Of a stretch of 61,905 nt of DNA, positions 41,226-50,138 are shown one piece after another. The notes beneath the pieces are model-generated. The model was not told the DNA's origin. It worked only from the letters and a program-made list of their open reading frames with translations, and made no database searches. The stretch covers positions 1 to 61,905 of the forward strand of contig NZ_JACSPN010000016.1 of NCBI RefSeq assembly GCF_015142735.1. Direction: 5' to 3'. The translations under genes were made by a program, and so were the position numbers. Origin of the DNA: Oerskovia douganii. GTDB lineage: Bacteria; Actinomycetota; Actinomycetes; Actinomycetales; Cellulomonadaceae. The first letter of the stretch is position 1. The number at the start of each line of letters is the position of its first letter.

Positions 41226-42341
41226 TCAGCCCCGGTAGTCCCCCGTGAGGCGCACGGCGCCCGCGTGCACGCCCTTGGTGCCGACCACCAGGTCCTCGCC
41301 ACCCGCCTGCGCCGACGCGTCGTCGAGCACGTCGACCGTGCCCAGGACCCATGCCGGCAGTCCCAGCTCCGCACACCGTGCGAGCGCGGCGTCGGCCCCG
41401 TCCGCGCCCACGATCGCGATCATGCCGACACCCAGGTTGAGCGTGTTCTCCAGGTCGCGGCGCGGCACGTTGCCCAGGTCGCGGACCACGGTGAAGACCG
41501 GGGGGAGGTCCCACGAGCCGCGGTCGACGGTTCCGACGAGCCCGGCGGGGAGCACCCTGGCCAGGTTCGCGGCGAGCCCGCCACCGGTGACGTGCGTGAA
41601 GGCGTGGACCTGGGCGGCGTCGTCGTGCGCCAGGGCGAGGCAGTCGCTCGCGTAGACGCGCGTGGGCTCGAGCAGCTCCTCGCCGAGCGTGCGGCCGAAC
41701 TCCTCGACCGCGCGGTCGAGCTCCCAGCCCGCGTGCCGCACGACCGCGCGGACCAGCGAGTAACCGTTGGAGTGCAGGCCCGACGAGCCCAGGGCGATGA
41801 GGACGTCGCCCTCGCGCACGCGCTCGGGTCCCAGCAGGCGGTCGGCCTCGACCACACCGGTCGCGGCCCCCGCGACGTCGTACTCGTCCTCGCCCAGGAG
41901 GCCCGGGTGCTCGGCCGTCTCGCCGCCCACGAGGGCCGTGCCGGCGACCTCGCACGCCGCCGCGATCCCCCGGACGATCCCCGCGATGCGCTCGGGCACG
42001 ACCTTGCCGCACGCGATGTAGTCCGTCATGAAGAGCGGCTTGGCCCCCACCACGACGATGTCGTCGACGACCATGCCCACCAGGTCGAACCCGATCGTGT
42101 CGTGCACGTCCATGGCCTGCGCGATCGCGACCTTGGTCCCCACGCCGTCGGTCGAGGTCGCCAGCAGGGGCTTGGTGTACGTCGCGACCTCGCTGAAGTC
42201 GTAGAGCCCGGCGAACCCACCCACTCCCCCGAGGACCTGCGGGCCGTGCGTACGGCGCACGGCGTCCTTCATCAGCTCGACGGCCTTGTCGCCCGCCTCG
42301 GTGTCGACACCGGCTGCGGCGTAGGTGAGACCTTCAGACAC
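41226..42341 (-). CDS. purM: phosphoribosylformylglycinamidine cyclo-ligase (AIR synthetase)
   Basis: A 371-residue cytoplasmic enzyme closing the imidazole ring in purine synthesis (FGAM + ATP to AIR). AIRS family blocks: GLYDFSEVATYTKPLLATSTDGVGTKV (ATP/phosphate motif DGVGTK), FDLVGMVVDDIVVVGAKPLFMTDYIA, LVGGETAEHPG, ALGSSGLHSNGYSLVR and HVTGGGLAANLARVLP. Length is normal. The start ATG 42341 is 54 bases after the purF stop; both are on the minus strand and should form one operon. Confidence 0.97.
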   Translation of the reverse strand: MSEGLTYAAAGVDTEAGDKAVELMKDAVRRTHGPQVLGGVGGFAGLYDFSEVATYTKPLLATSTDGVGTKVAIAQAMDVHDTIGFDLVGMVVDDIVVVGAKPLFMTDYIACGKVVPERIAGIVRGIAAACEVAGTALVGGETAEHPGLLGEDEYDVAGAATGVVEADRLLGPERVREGDVLIALGSSGLHSNGYSLVRAVVRHAGWELDRAVEEFGRTLGEELLEPTRVYASDCLALAHDDAAQVHAFTHVTGGGLAANLARVLPAGLVGTVDRGSWDLPPVFTVVRDLGNVPRRDLENTLNLGVGMIAIVGADGADAALARCAELGLPAWVLGTVDVLDDASAQAGGEDLVVGTKGVHAGAVRLTGDYRG

Positions 42342-42395
42342 GAATGAACTCCTGGTGATCTGCGGCGCGCCCGAGAGGGCGTACGTCGTACGGGG

Positions 42396-43943
42396 TCAGG
42401 GGTGGTCGAGGGCGGTCCCGCCGCCGACCCCCACGGAGAGGCTGCGCAGCCCGTCCTCCGGGGCGCCCAGCGGCAGCTCGGCCTGCTCGAGCAGGTGCTT
42501 GCCGAGCTGGTCGTCCGGGGGCAGCTCGATGGGGTACTTCCCGGTGAAGCAGGCCGTGCAGAGCTGCGAGGCCGACTGCTCGGTCGCCGCGATCATGCCC
42601 TCCTCGGAGATGTACCCGAGCGTGTCGGCACCGAGCGAGGCGCCCACCTCCTCAGGTGACAGCCCGTTCGCGATGAGCTCGGCCCGCGAGGCGAAGTCGA
42701 TGCCGTAGAAGCACGGCCACTTGACCGGCGGCGAGCTGATGCGGACGTGGACCTCGGCGGCCCCCGCCTCGCGGAGCATCCGGATCAGGGCGCGCTGCGT
42801 GTTGCCGCGCACGATCGAGTCGTCGACCACGACCAGCCGCTTGCCGCGGATCACGTCACGCAGCGGGTTGAGCTTGAGCCGGATGCCGAGCTGGCGCAGC
42901 GTGTCCGACGGCTGGATGAACGTGCGGCCGACGTACGCGTTCTTCGTCAGGCCCTGCCCGAACGGGATCCCGGACTCCTGGGCGTACCCCACGGCGGCGG
43001 GGGTCCCGGACTCGGGCACCGGGATCACGAGGTCCGCGTCGATACCGTGCTCACGCGCGAGCTGACGGCCCATCTCGACGCGCGCGGCGTGCACGGAGCG
43101 ACCGTTGATCGACGTGTCGGGACGGGCGAGGTAGACGTACTCGAAGACGCAGCCCGCGCGCTCGACCGGTGCGAAGCGCTGCGAGCGCAGACCGTCGCCG
43201 TCGATCGCGATGAGCTCGCCCGGCTCGACCTCGCGGACGAACGAGGCGCCCACGATGTCCAGGGCAGGGGTCTCGCTCGCGACGACCCAGCCACGCTCGA
43301 GGCGCCCCAGCACGAGGGGCCGCACTCCCTGCGGGTCGCGCGCCGCGTAGAGCGTCTTCTCGTCCATGAACACGAGGCTGAACGCGCCGCGAAGACGCGG
43401 GAGGACCTCCATCGCGGTGTCCTCGAGCGAGTGGTCCGCGTCGCCCGCGAAGAGCGCCGTGATGAGCGCCGTGTCGGTCGTGTTGCCGCGCGCGAGCTCG
43501 CCGCGGCGCTGCGCGCCGTAGCGCTCGGCGACGAGGTTCACGAGCTCGGCGGAGTTCGTCAGGTTGCCGTTGTGCCCCAGCGCCACCGTGCCCGACGACG
43601 TCGCGCCGAGCGTGGGCTGAGCGTTCTCCCAGGTCACCCCACCCGTCGTGGAGTACCGGCAGTGCCCGACGGCGATGTGGCCGGTCAGGGCGTTGAGCGC
43701 CGTCTCGTCGAAGACCTGGGAGACGAGTCCCATGTCCTTGTAGACGAGGATCTGCTCACCATTGCTGGTCGCGATCCCGGCAGACTCCTGACCGCGGTGC
43801 TGCAACGAGTACAGACCGAAGTAGGCGAGCTTGGCGACCTCTTCGCCGGGCGCCCAGACACCGAAGACGCCGCAAGCGTCCTGGGGGCCTTTCTCGCCGG
43901 GCATGAGGTCGTGGTTGAGAAGTCCATCTCCGCGGGGGGCCAC
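42396..43943 (-). CDS. purF: amidophosphoribosyltransferase
   Basis: A 515-residue enzyme for the first committed step of purine synthesis (PRPP + Gln to phosphoribosylamine). A 23-residue propeptide precedes the nucleophile Cys24 in QDACGVFGVWAP, so it should be processed. Glutaminase domain: GLYSLQHRGQESAGIA and the CRYSTTGG block. Phosphoribosyl domain: KRLVVVDDSIVRGNT (PRPP loop). Cys residues in GCVFEY, WPCFYGID and CTACFTGKYP are those that bind the [4Fe-4S] cluster in the Bacillus-type enzyme. GTG 43943 has TGGAG upstream. Upstream of purM in the same orientation. Confidence 0.97.
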   Translation of the reverse strand: MAPRGDGLLNHDLMPGEKGPQDACGVFGVWAPGEEVAKLAYFGLYSLQHRGQESAGIATSNGEQILVYKDMGLVSQVFDETALNALTGHIAVGHCRYSTTGGVTWENAQPTLGATSSGTVALGHNGNLTNSAELVNLVAERYGAQRRGELARGNTTDTALITALFAGDADHSLEDTAMEVLPRLRGAFSLVFMDEKTLYAARDPQGVRPLVLGRLERGWVVASETPALDIVGASFVREVEPGELIAIDGDGLRSQRFAPVERAGCVFEYVYLARPDTSINGRSVHAARVEMGRQLAREHGIDADLVIPVPESGTPAAVGYAQESGIPFGQGLTKNAYVGRTFIQPSDTLRQLGIRLKLNPLRDVIRGKRLVVVDDSIVRGNTQRALIRMLREAGAAEVHVRISSPPVKWPCFYGIDFASRAELIANGLSPEEVGASLGADTLGYISEEGMIAATEQSASQLCTACFTGKYPIELPPDDQLGKHLLEQAELPLGAPEDGLRSLSVGVGGGTALDHP

Positions 43944-44069
43944 GGCTCCAGTGTCCCATACGCTCGCGGGCTCACCGAAGTCGCGACCAGGGGATGGACC
44001 CCGGGGTGCGACGACGGGTCGTCCTGCCGAGCGCGCTCTCCCTCGGCCCGTGGCCGACGGGTCAGCGGG

Positions 44070-44474
44070 TCAGCGGCGCAGGCTCCGCTTGTCGGCCCAG
44101 ATCGCCAGGGCCCCCGCGACGAGAGTCGTGAGCGTGGTCGTCCCGAGGACCACCACCGTGAGATAGACGCCGGGCTTCAGGACGCCGCTGGACGCCGGCG
44201 ACCCGAGCCAGGTGATCCCGATGCACAGCCCCACGACGATCCCGACCAGCGCGCCGGTCGTGAAGAACGCCTTGTACCGGGGGGCGCGGCGGATCGTCGC
44301 CGGGTCGATCACCGACTCGATCTCGACCTCGTCGCCGCGGACGCCGTCGTTCGCGGCGCCGGGCGACGCGGCAGGGGTCCCGGACGCAGCAGGTGCGTCG
44401 AGGGTCGGTGACTCGGCCGGGCCGGGGGTGCTCGGGGGCTCGTTCACGTCAGGGGTGGGGGTGCTGGGGCTCAC
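44070..44474 (-). CDS. small membrane protein with Pro-rich N-terminus
   Basis: A 134-residue protein. The first about 60 residues are Pro/Ala-rich and disordered, with an acidic patch (GDEVEIESVID). Two helices follow at about 69-92 (KAFFTTGALVGIVVGLCIGITWLG) and 101-126 (VYLTVVVLGTTTLTTLVAGALAIWAD), ending in a basic RSLRR. A protein of this kind often lies beside purF in actinobacteria; function unknown. GTG 44474 start, no strong ribosome site. Confidence 0.65.
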   Translation of the reverse strand: MSPSTPTPDVNEPPSTPGPAESPTLDAPAASGTPAASPGAANDGVRGDEVEIESVIDPATIRRAPRYKAFFTTGALVGIVVGLCIGITWLGSPASSGVLKPGVYLTVVVLGTTTLTTLVAGALAIWADKRSLRR

Positions 44475-44595
44475 GCGGCCGAGACTACCCGGTGGGGCTG
44501 GGAATCCCCTGTGCCGCCCGACGGGCGCGACGAGGGCCAGCAGCGCCCGTGCCGCCCCCTCGAGAGCTGCACCGGCGCAACCGGGCGCGAGACGC

Positions 44596-44635
44596 CGTCG
44601 GGCCTGCTCCCCCCGGGAGGGCAGCAGGCCCGACG
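44596..44635 (-). terminator. terminator of the nuclease/nucleotidase gene
   Basis: A 13-bp perfect stem, CGTCGGGCCTGCT with AGCAGGCCCGACG and a 14-base loop, 28 bases past the stop at 44664. Confidence 0.75.
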
Positions 44636-44663
44636 ACGACCAGGCGATCAGGCGATCAGTGCG

Positions 44664-47600
44664 TCAGCCGCACGTGACCGCCGGGTAGGCCACCTCGTAG
44701 GTCTCGGTCAGCTGACCGCCCTTCGAGGTCGAGGCCACGACCTCGACCGTGCCGGCCGGGATCGACGTCGCACGCGTGTTGAACGACTGCGCCGCGATCT
44801 TGCCGGCCTTCAGGTTCGGGAACGTCTTGCTCCCGTACGCGGTCGTGTAGGCCACGTCGATCGGGCCCGACTCGCCGTTCACACCCTTGACCGCCAGGTG
44901 CACCCGACCGCCCACGCACTGGCCCTTGGCCGAGAGGTCGGTCATGACGACGTCGGGCACGTCCACGCCCTCGACCGTGAGCGCCAGGCGCGTGACCGTC
45001 CCGCTCGGGGCCGCGACGACGTACAGGCCGTACTCGCCGCCCGCCGTCTCCGCCGGGACCGCCACCCCGAGGCTCGCGGCCCCGTTCGTGACCGTGCCCG
45101 TCGCCACGGCCGTGCCCGGGTTCGCCGGGTCGAACGCCGTGCCAGCCGGCACGAGGTACGCCGAGACCCCCGTGTTGGCCGGGCTGCCGAGAGACGTCAG
45201 GTTCAGGCGGGAGACCGTCGCCGTGACGGACTCGCCAGCGGTGACCGTGCCCAGGCCGTCCGCGACCACGCCGCGACGGGCGAAGTCAGGGGCGAGGTCC
45301 GGGTGGGCCTGCAGGTAGGAGATCCACGCGTCACGGTCGATCAGACCCGAGTCGCGCGCGTCCGTGCCCTGCGAGAAGACCCGGAAGTTGTCACCACCCG
45401 TCGCGAGGAACGAGAACGTCGCGACCCGGTAGACCTTCGCCGGGTCGAGGGGCTCGCCGTTGACGAGGACCGACGTGATGTTGTCACCCGGGGTGGCGTT
45501 CACGTCCGCGGTCCTCGCGGTGTAGCTGACGTTGTCCGACAGACCCAGCGCCAGGTACGGGCGCGACGGGCGCGTGCCGTCCGCGTTGGTCTGCCACTGC
45601 TGCTCGAGCATCGTCTCGACCTGCGCGCCCGTGAGGGACACGGTCCACAGGTTGTTGACGAACGGCAGGACCGCGTTCGCCTCGGCGTACGTGATGACAC
45701 CGTCCGCACCGAAGTAGAGCTCGTTGCGGAGACCACCCGGGTTGACGACACCGATGTCGGCACCGCCACGGGCCGGGTCGGCCAGCGTGTCGCGCAGCGA
45801 GTTCGCGACGAGGTTGCCGAGCGTCGACTCCGACGCGCGGTCGTCACGCCCCGTGGACGGCAGCGGGCCGGAGCCCGTGTACTTCCCGTCCACGAACGAG
45901 CCGCCCAGGTAGGCGGTCGTGATGTCGGCCGTGACCGAGCCGACCGGCTGGGCGCCGATGACCTCGGCCTGCGCGAGCGCCGCGTCGACGATCGTCTTGA
46001 CCTCCGCCACGCGGGGGTAGGTCGCGACGAGCTCGCCGGCAGGCGTCGTGGTGCGCTTGACGTTCTGCACCGAGTACTCGGTGACCAGGTCGGTCGCGGT
46101 GTCGAACGACAGGCTCACGTGCCCGATGTTCTCGCCGTAGCTGCCGGTCTGCAGGACAGGACGGGTCCGGTCGGTCCCGGGGATGAGTGCCTCCCACGCG
46201 TACTGCTTGTGGGTGTGGCCCGTGAAGATCGCCGAGACGCGGGCGTCCGTGTCGTTGACGATCTGCTCGAACGCGCCCTGGTGGGCGAGCTCCTGCTCGA
46301 GCGTCGAGCCGTCGGGCGTGCCCGCGCTCGCGCCCTCGTGGTAGAGCGCGACCAGGAGGTCGGCCTCACCGTTCGCGTCGTCGCCGTCGCGCAGCTGCGC
46401 GGCGACGCGGTTCACGGCCTCGACGGGGTCGCCGAAGTCGAGGTCCGCGACCCCGGACGGCGTCACGAGCGTCGGGGTCTCCTCGGTCACGGCGCCGATC
46501 ACGCCGACCGTGACGCCGTCGACGTCGATCACCGCGTACTCCGGCAGGGCCGGGTTCGTGGTGCCCTTGGCGTAGACGTTGGCGCCCAGGTAGGACCAGT
46601 CGGCCGCGTCGCTGACGCGCCCGGTCAGGTCCGCGAAGCCCTTGTCGAACTCGTGGTTGCCCACCGCGGAGGCGGACAGGTCCAGGGCGTTGAGCACGTC
46701 GATCGTCGGCTGGTCGTCCTGCAGCGCCGACGCGAACAGCGACGCACCGATGTTGTCGCCGACCGAGAGGAACGCGGTGCCCTCCGGGTTGGCGGCACGC
46801 AGCTGCTCGACGGTCCCGGCGAACGCGACCGTGTTCGCGTCGATCCGACCGTGGAAGTCGTTGATCGCGAGCAGGTCGATCTCCTTGACCCCACCCGGCT
46901 CCTCACCGCCCAGCTCGAGGCCGACGACGATCGGGTCGTGGTCGGACGAGCGGAACGCCGTGGTGTCGTACAGGTTCGACACGTTGTAGTTGTAGCGGCT
47001 GTACTCGTTCGCGATGGGCTCGACCGAGTTGATGTTCCAGATGTCGGTGTCCGTGACCGCAGCGGCGGCACCGGGCGAGGCCAGCACGTGGTCGAGCGAG
47101 CCGACGAGACCGTCGAACAGGTACGTCTCCTTGCCCGTGGTGGGGCCGAGGTCCACGTAGCCGACGTCCGTGAGGACCTTGATCGGGTCCTCCTGGGCGT
47201 AGGCGTTGAAGTCGCCCGCGAGCAGCACCTTGTCCGTGCCCGCGGCCGTCGACACCTGGTCCGCGAACGCGGCGAGCGCCGTCGCCTGCTTGACGCGCGA
47301 GGCGTTCGAGGCGCCCTGCCCGTCGCCCTGGTCGGCGTCCGCCCCCGAGCCCGAGCCCTTGGACTTGAAGTGGTTCGCGATGACGACGAAGTCCGTCGAG
47401 GCGTCTGCCCCGGCGACCCGGAAGGTCTGGGCGAGCGGCTCACGGGCGTTGTCGAAGGCCGCGACGTCGTGGATGACCGAGGCCCCCACGGTCTCGACGG
47501 CCGCCGGACGGTAGATGAAGGCCGTCCGGATGACGTCCTCCGAGGCGGGCAGCGCGGCCGGGGAGGGCACGAACGCCCAGGTCCCGGCGCCGGCCGCGGC

Positions 47601-49406
47601 GTTGAGGCGGTCCGTGAGCGTCGAGAGCGCGGCGTCGCGGTTCTTGCCGAACACCTTCGAGTTCTCGATCTCCTGGATCGAGACCACGTCCGCGTCGAGA
47701 GCGTTGATCGCCGCGACGATCTTGGTCTCCTGGCGCTGCAGGTTCGCCGCGTTCGCGGCGCCGCGGGCGTCGCAGCCCGTGCGCACCGTGATCGGGTTGC
47801 CCTCGCGGTCCGTGTAGAACTGGCACCCGCTGAGCTGGTCGCCCGTCGTGGTGAAGTAGTTCAGGACGTTGAACGCGGCCACGGTCACGTCGCCGCCCAC
47901 GGCCTCCGGGGCTGCGGTGCGCGTGTCCGCGAACGTCGCGGGCTGGACCGCGGCCGCGTTGGCGGGGGTCAGCTCCGTGACGGGCTGGAAGTTCCAGCCG
48001 TCGAACCGGTAGTCGAGGACCACGGGCGAGGTGAACGTCGCGAGCGCCCCGACGCGCACCGGGGCGCCGCCGGTCAGGTACGGCAACGGCTTGGCCTTGT
48101 TGGCGGCGTTGTTGAAGTTCGTCGTCGCGCCGTCGTCGAGGTTGATCCGGCGGGCGTTCGCGTCGGCGACCGCGGCCGCGGCCTCCGCGCTGCCCGGGCG
48201 ACCGACCGACGTCGGCTGGCGCAGCGGCTCGGTGCCGCTCGCCAGGACGACCGACCCGTAGTAGTTCGTGTCGTAGTTGTCGGCGACGACGTAGTCACCG
48301 GCGGGCTGGACCAGCATGCCCTCGAGCTTCTCGCGGTCCGCGGCGGTCGCGGGGTAGGCGACGTTCGCGGGCTTGGCGACCTCGGCCGGTTCCGTCAGGA
48401 CCTTCCAGCCGGTCGCCGCGGGCGTGACCTGGGTCAGCCCGAAGTACTCCGAGACGACGCCCGTGACCTCGACGTGCTGGCCGACCTGCAGCGCGGACGC
48501 CGCGGCCTTCGAGTACACGAAGAGGCCGTCCGACGCGGTGTGCGTCGCGAGGTCCAGGTCTCCCCCCGACCCCGCGGTCTGGATGTAGAGGCCGTCGAAG
48601 CCGCCCGTGGGGTACGTGGCGGTCACGACGCCGCGCGTCGTGACGGTCTGGCCCACGAAGGGGCTCGCGTCGCCCGTGCCCTGGATCTCGGCGATGGTCC
48701 TGGCCGTGCCCGGCTCGGGGTCCGGGCCGGGACCCGAGCCGCCACCGCTGTTCTGGGGCGTGACCGTGGTGCTGACCGCGAAGTCCTTGGAGTTGTCGTC
48801 CGTGTCGCCGCCCGATGCGCGGTTGAGCGAGCTCGGCACGTTGTTGGCCGTGCCCGCAGGGGCCGCGGCGGTCTCGAACGTGTTGGACGTGCCGTAGCCC
48901 AGGAGGTCCACGACCTGCGGGTTCCCCACGACCGAGCCCGGCGTGAGCGTGATCGCCGAGGCAGACCTGACCAGCGCCAGCGTCCCGTTCTGCCCCTGCG
49001 GCGCGATGGTCCCCGTCGCGTCGGGCGTCGGGAGCGCGGCACCGTTGGCGCCGTTCGAGGCCCCCTGCACCAGGTAGTAGCCCCCGGCCTTGATGGTCCC
49101 CGTGAGCGGTACGACGCCGTTCGAGGCACCTGTGCCCGTCGCGGAGCGGTACTGGACGGACCAGCCCGTGAGGTCGATGTCGGCCGACGTCGGGTTGTAC
49201 AGCTCGACGAACTTGTTGAGGTACGGGGCGTTGGCGCTGCCGCCGTTGAGGTAGGCCTCGTTGATGACGACGGACGACCCGTCGACCGCAGCAGATGCCG
49301 TCCCCGCGGCGACCGTGCTGAGCGCCGCCGTGGCGACGAGCGACGCCGACAGGGTGGCCGCGACCACGCCTCTCCTGCGTCGGGACTGATGGTGACTACC
49401 GATCAC
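44664..49406 (-). CDS. giant secreted nuclease/5'-nucleotidase (LTD + EEP nuclease + UshA-like)
   Basis: A 1580-residue secreted protein that probably degrades extracellular DNA/RNA and releases phosphate. Signal peptide about residues 10-40 (ending TASAA). A lamin-tail domain (about 42-150, NEAYLNGGSANAPYLNKFVELYNP) is followed by an OB-fold (about 220-320, IAEIQGTGDASPFVG). An endonuclease/exonuclease/phosphatase domain (about 430-800) has VAAFNVLNYF, DVVSIQEIENS, the AGDFNAY and SSDHDPIVVG blocks, as in ExeM/NucH nucleases. A 5'-nucleotidase (about 815-1330) has LLAINDFHGRID, FLSVGDNIGAS and AVGNHEFDKG, then its C-terminal domain. Ig-like beta sheets end the protein, without a sortase motif. 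GTG 49406 follows AAGGAG at 5 bases. Presumably co-regulated with phosphate starvation. Confidence 0.9.
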   Translation of the reverse strand: MIGSHHQSRRRRGVVAATLSASLVATAALSTVAAGTASAAVDGSSVVINEAYLNGGSANAPYLNKFVELYNPTSADIDLTGWSVQYRSATGTGASNGVVPLTGTIKAGGYYLVQGASNGANGAALPTPDATGTIAPQGQNGTLALVRSASAITLTPGSVVGNPQVVDLLGYGTSNTFETAAAPAGTANNVPSSLNRASGGDTDDNSKDFAVSTTVTPQNSGGGSGPGPDPEPGTARTIAEIQGTGDASPFVGQTVTTRGVVTATYPTGGFDGLYIQTAGSGGDLDLATHTASDGLFVYSKAAASALQVGQHVEVTGVVSEYFGLTQVTPAATGWKVLTEPAEVAKPANVAYPATAADREKLEGMLVQPAGDYVVADNYDTNYYGSVVLASGTEPLRQPTSVGRPGSAEAAAAVADANARRINLDDGATTNFNNAANKAKPLPYLTGGAPVRVGALATFTSPVVLDYRFDGWNFQPVTELTPANAAAVQPATFADTRTAAPEAVGGDVTVAAFNVLNYFTTTGDQLSGCQFYTDREGNPITVRTGCDARGAANAANLQRQETKIVAAINALDADVVSIQEIENSKVFGKNRDAALSTLTDRLNAAAGAGTWAFVPSPAALPASEDVIRTAFIYRPAAVETVGASVIHDVAAFDNAREPLAQTFRVAGADASTDFVVIANHFKSKGSGSGADADQGDGQGASNASRVKQATALAAFADQVSTAAGTDKVLLAGDFNAYAQEDPIKVLTDVGYVDLGPTTGKETYLFDGLVGSLDHVLASPGAAAAVTDTDIWNINSVEPIANEYSRYNYNVSNLYDTTAFRSSDHDPIVVGLELGGEEPGGVKEIDLLAINDFHGRIDANTVAFAGTVEQLRAANPEGTAFLSVGDNIGASLFASALQDDQPTIDVLNALDLSASAVGNHEFDKGFADLTGRVSDAADWSYLGANVYAKGTTNPALPEYAVIDVDGVTVGVIGAVTEETPTLVTPSGVADLDFGDPVEAVNRVAAQLRDGDDANGEADLLVALYHEGASAGTPDGSTLEQELAHQGAFEQIVNDTDARVSAIFTGHTHKQYAWEALIPGTDRTRPVLQTGSYGENIGHVSLSFDTATDLVTEYSVQNVKRTTTPAGELVATYPRVAEVKTIVDAALAQAEVIGAQPVGSVTADITTAYLGGSFVDGKYTGSGPLPSTGRDDRASESTLGNLVANSLRDTLADPARGGADIGVVNPGGLRNELYFGADGVITYAEANAVLPFVNNLWTVSLTGAQVETMLEQQWQTNADGTRPSRPYLALGLSDNVSYTARTADVNATPGDNITSVLVNGEPLDPAKVYRVATFSFLATGGDNFRVFSQGTDARDSGLIDRDAWISYLQAHPDLAPDFARRGVVADGLGTVTAGESVTATVSRLNLTSLGSPANTGVSAYLVPAGTAFDPANPGTAVATGTVTNGAASLGVAVPAETAGGEYGLYVVAAPSGTVTRLALTVEGVDVPDVVMTDLSAKGQCVGGRVHLAVKGVNGESGPIDVAYTTAYGSKTFPNLKAGKIAAQSFNTRATSIPAGTVEVVASTSKGGQLTETYEVAYPAVTCG

Positions 49407-49499
49407 GCTGACTCCTTCGTGTCGTGGCCGGGTTCCCGGCGCGCCCGCCTCGGCGCGGGTGGCGCAGGTGCAGGCTCTGGAATCCAACAGCAGGCTGAT

Positions 49500-49558
49500 G
49501 AACGCGTGGTGTCCGGCCGGTCTCCACCGGTCGAACGGCCACGTCCCCCCTGACGAAC
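49500..49558 (-). promoter_or_regulatory. GTTC repeats in 11-bp phase upstream of the nuclease gene
   Basis: On the minus strand GTTC occurs at 49558, 49536 and 49503, all spaced by multiples of 11 (22 and 33 bp): units GTTCGTCAGGG, GTTCGACCGGT and GTTCATCAGCC. Intermediate positions lack GTTC. This resembles a degenerate PHO box, similar to the more perfect array at 16608-16640. Confidence 0.3.
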
Positions 49559-49682
49559 GGCTCCTGCGGCCGGGGTGCGCGACGTCGTCGTGCGCTGACC
49601 GGTCGGCGGGCACCGTCGCCCGTTCGCCTCGCACGCTATCTCACCCAGCGGACACCGCGAACTTTCCGGGGCGCCCGGGGTC

Positions 49683-50060
49683 CTACCTGTCGCGGCGGCG
49701 CGCGGCCTGCAACGGCAGCAGGTCCGAGATGTCGGACCGCTCGCCCGAGGCGCTGATGCGACCGTCGGCCACGGCCTCGGCCCAGTCGACCGCCCCCGTG
49801 ACGAGGCCGAGCCACGTCTCCGGGTCCGTCTCGACGACGTTGGGCGGGGTACCGCGCGTGTGCCGAGGCCCCTCGACCGCCTGGACCGCGCCGAACGGGG
49901 GCACCCGGACCTCCACGGCGTGGCCCGGTGCGACCTCGGCCAGCTCCTCGAGCGTGAAACGGACGGCGGTCGTGACCTGGGGACGGTCGGCGGCACCGTC
50001 CTGCCAGGCGGCCAGGGCGGTGCGGCCCACGGCCGGGTCGGTGCGGCGGCGAGGAGGCAT
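49683..50060 (-). CDS. SCP2-like sterol carrier family protein
   Basis: A 125-residue protein of the actinobacterial sterol-carrier-like family that is commonly found near purF. After an Arg-rich start come TALAAWQDGAADRPQVTTAVRFTLEELAEVAPGHAVEVRVPPFGAVQAV and a conserved TPPNVVETDPETWLGLVTGAVDWAEAV. The SCP2 fold binds lipids, but no ligand is known. Start ATG 50060 with GGGAGGA 7 bases upstream. Stands between the RNB ribonuclease gene and the secreted nuclease gene, all on the minus strand. Confidence 0.85.
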   Translation of the reverse strand: MPPRRRTDPAVGRTALAAWQDGAADRPQVTTAVRFTLEELAEVAPGHAVEVRVPPFGAVQAVEGPRHTRGTPPNVVETDPETWLGLVTGAVDWAEAVADGRISASGERSDISDLLPLQAARRRDR

Positions 50061-50138
50061 GGGTCCATCCTCCCGCGTCCGCCACCCGGTGCACGACGAC
50101 GCCGCGGCCCTCCCGCGACGATGTCCCCGGCGAGGTGG

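Noticed and set aside
44511-49553. A plus-strand frame of about 1680 codons opposite the secreted nuclease gene
   Set aside because: Its translation is Arg/Val/Asp-rich without domains and is the antisense shadow of a gene with clear homology, signal peptide and ribosome site on the minus strand.
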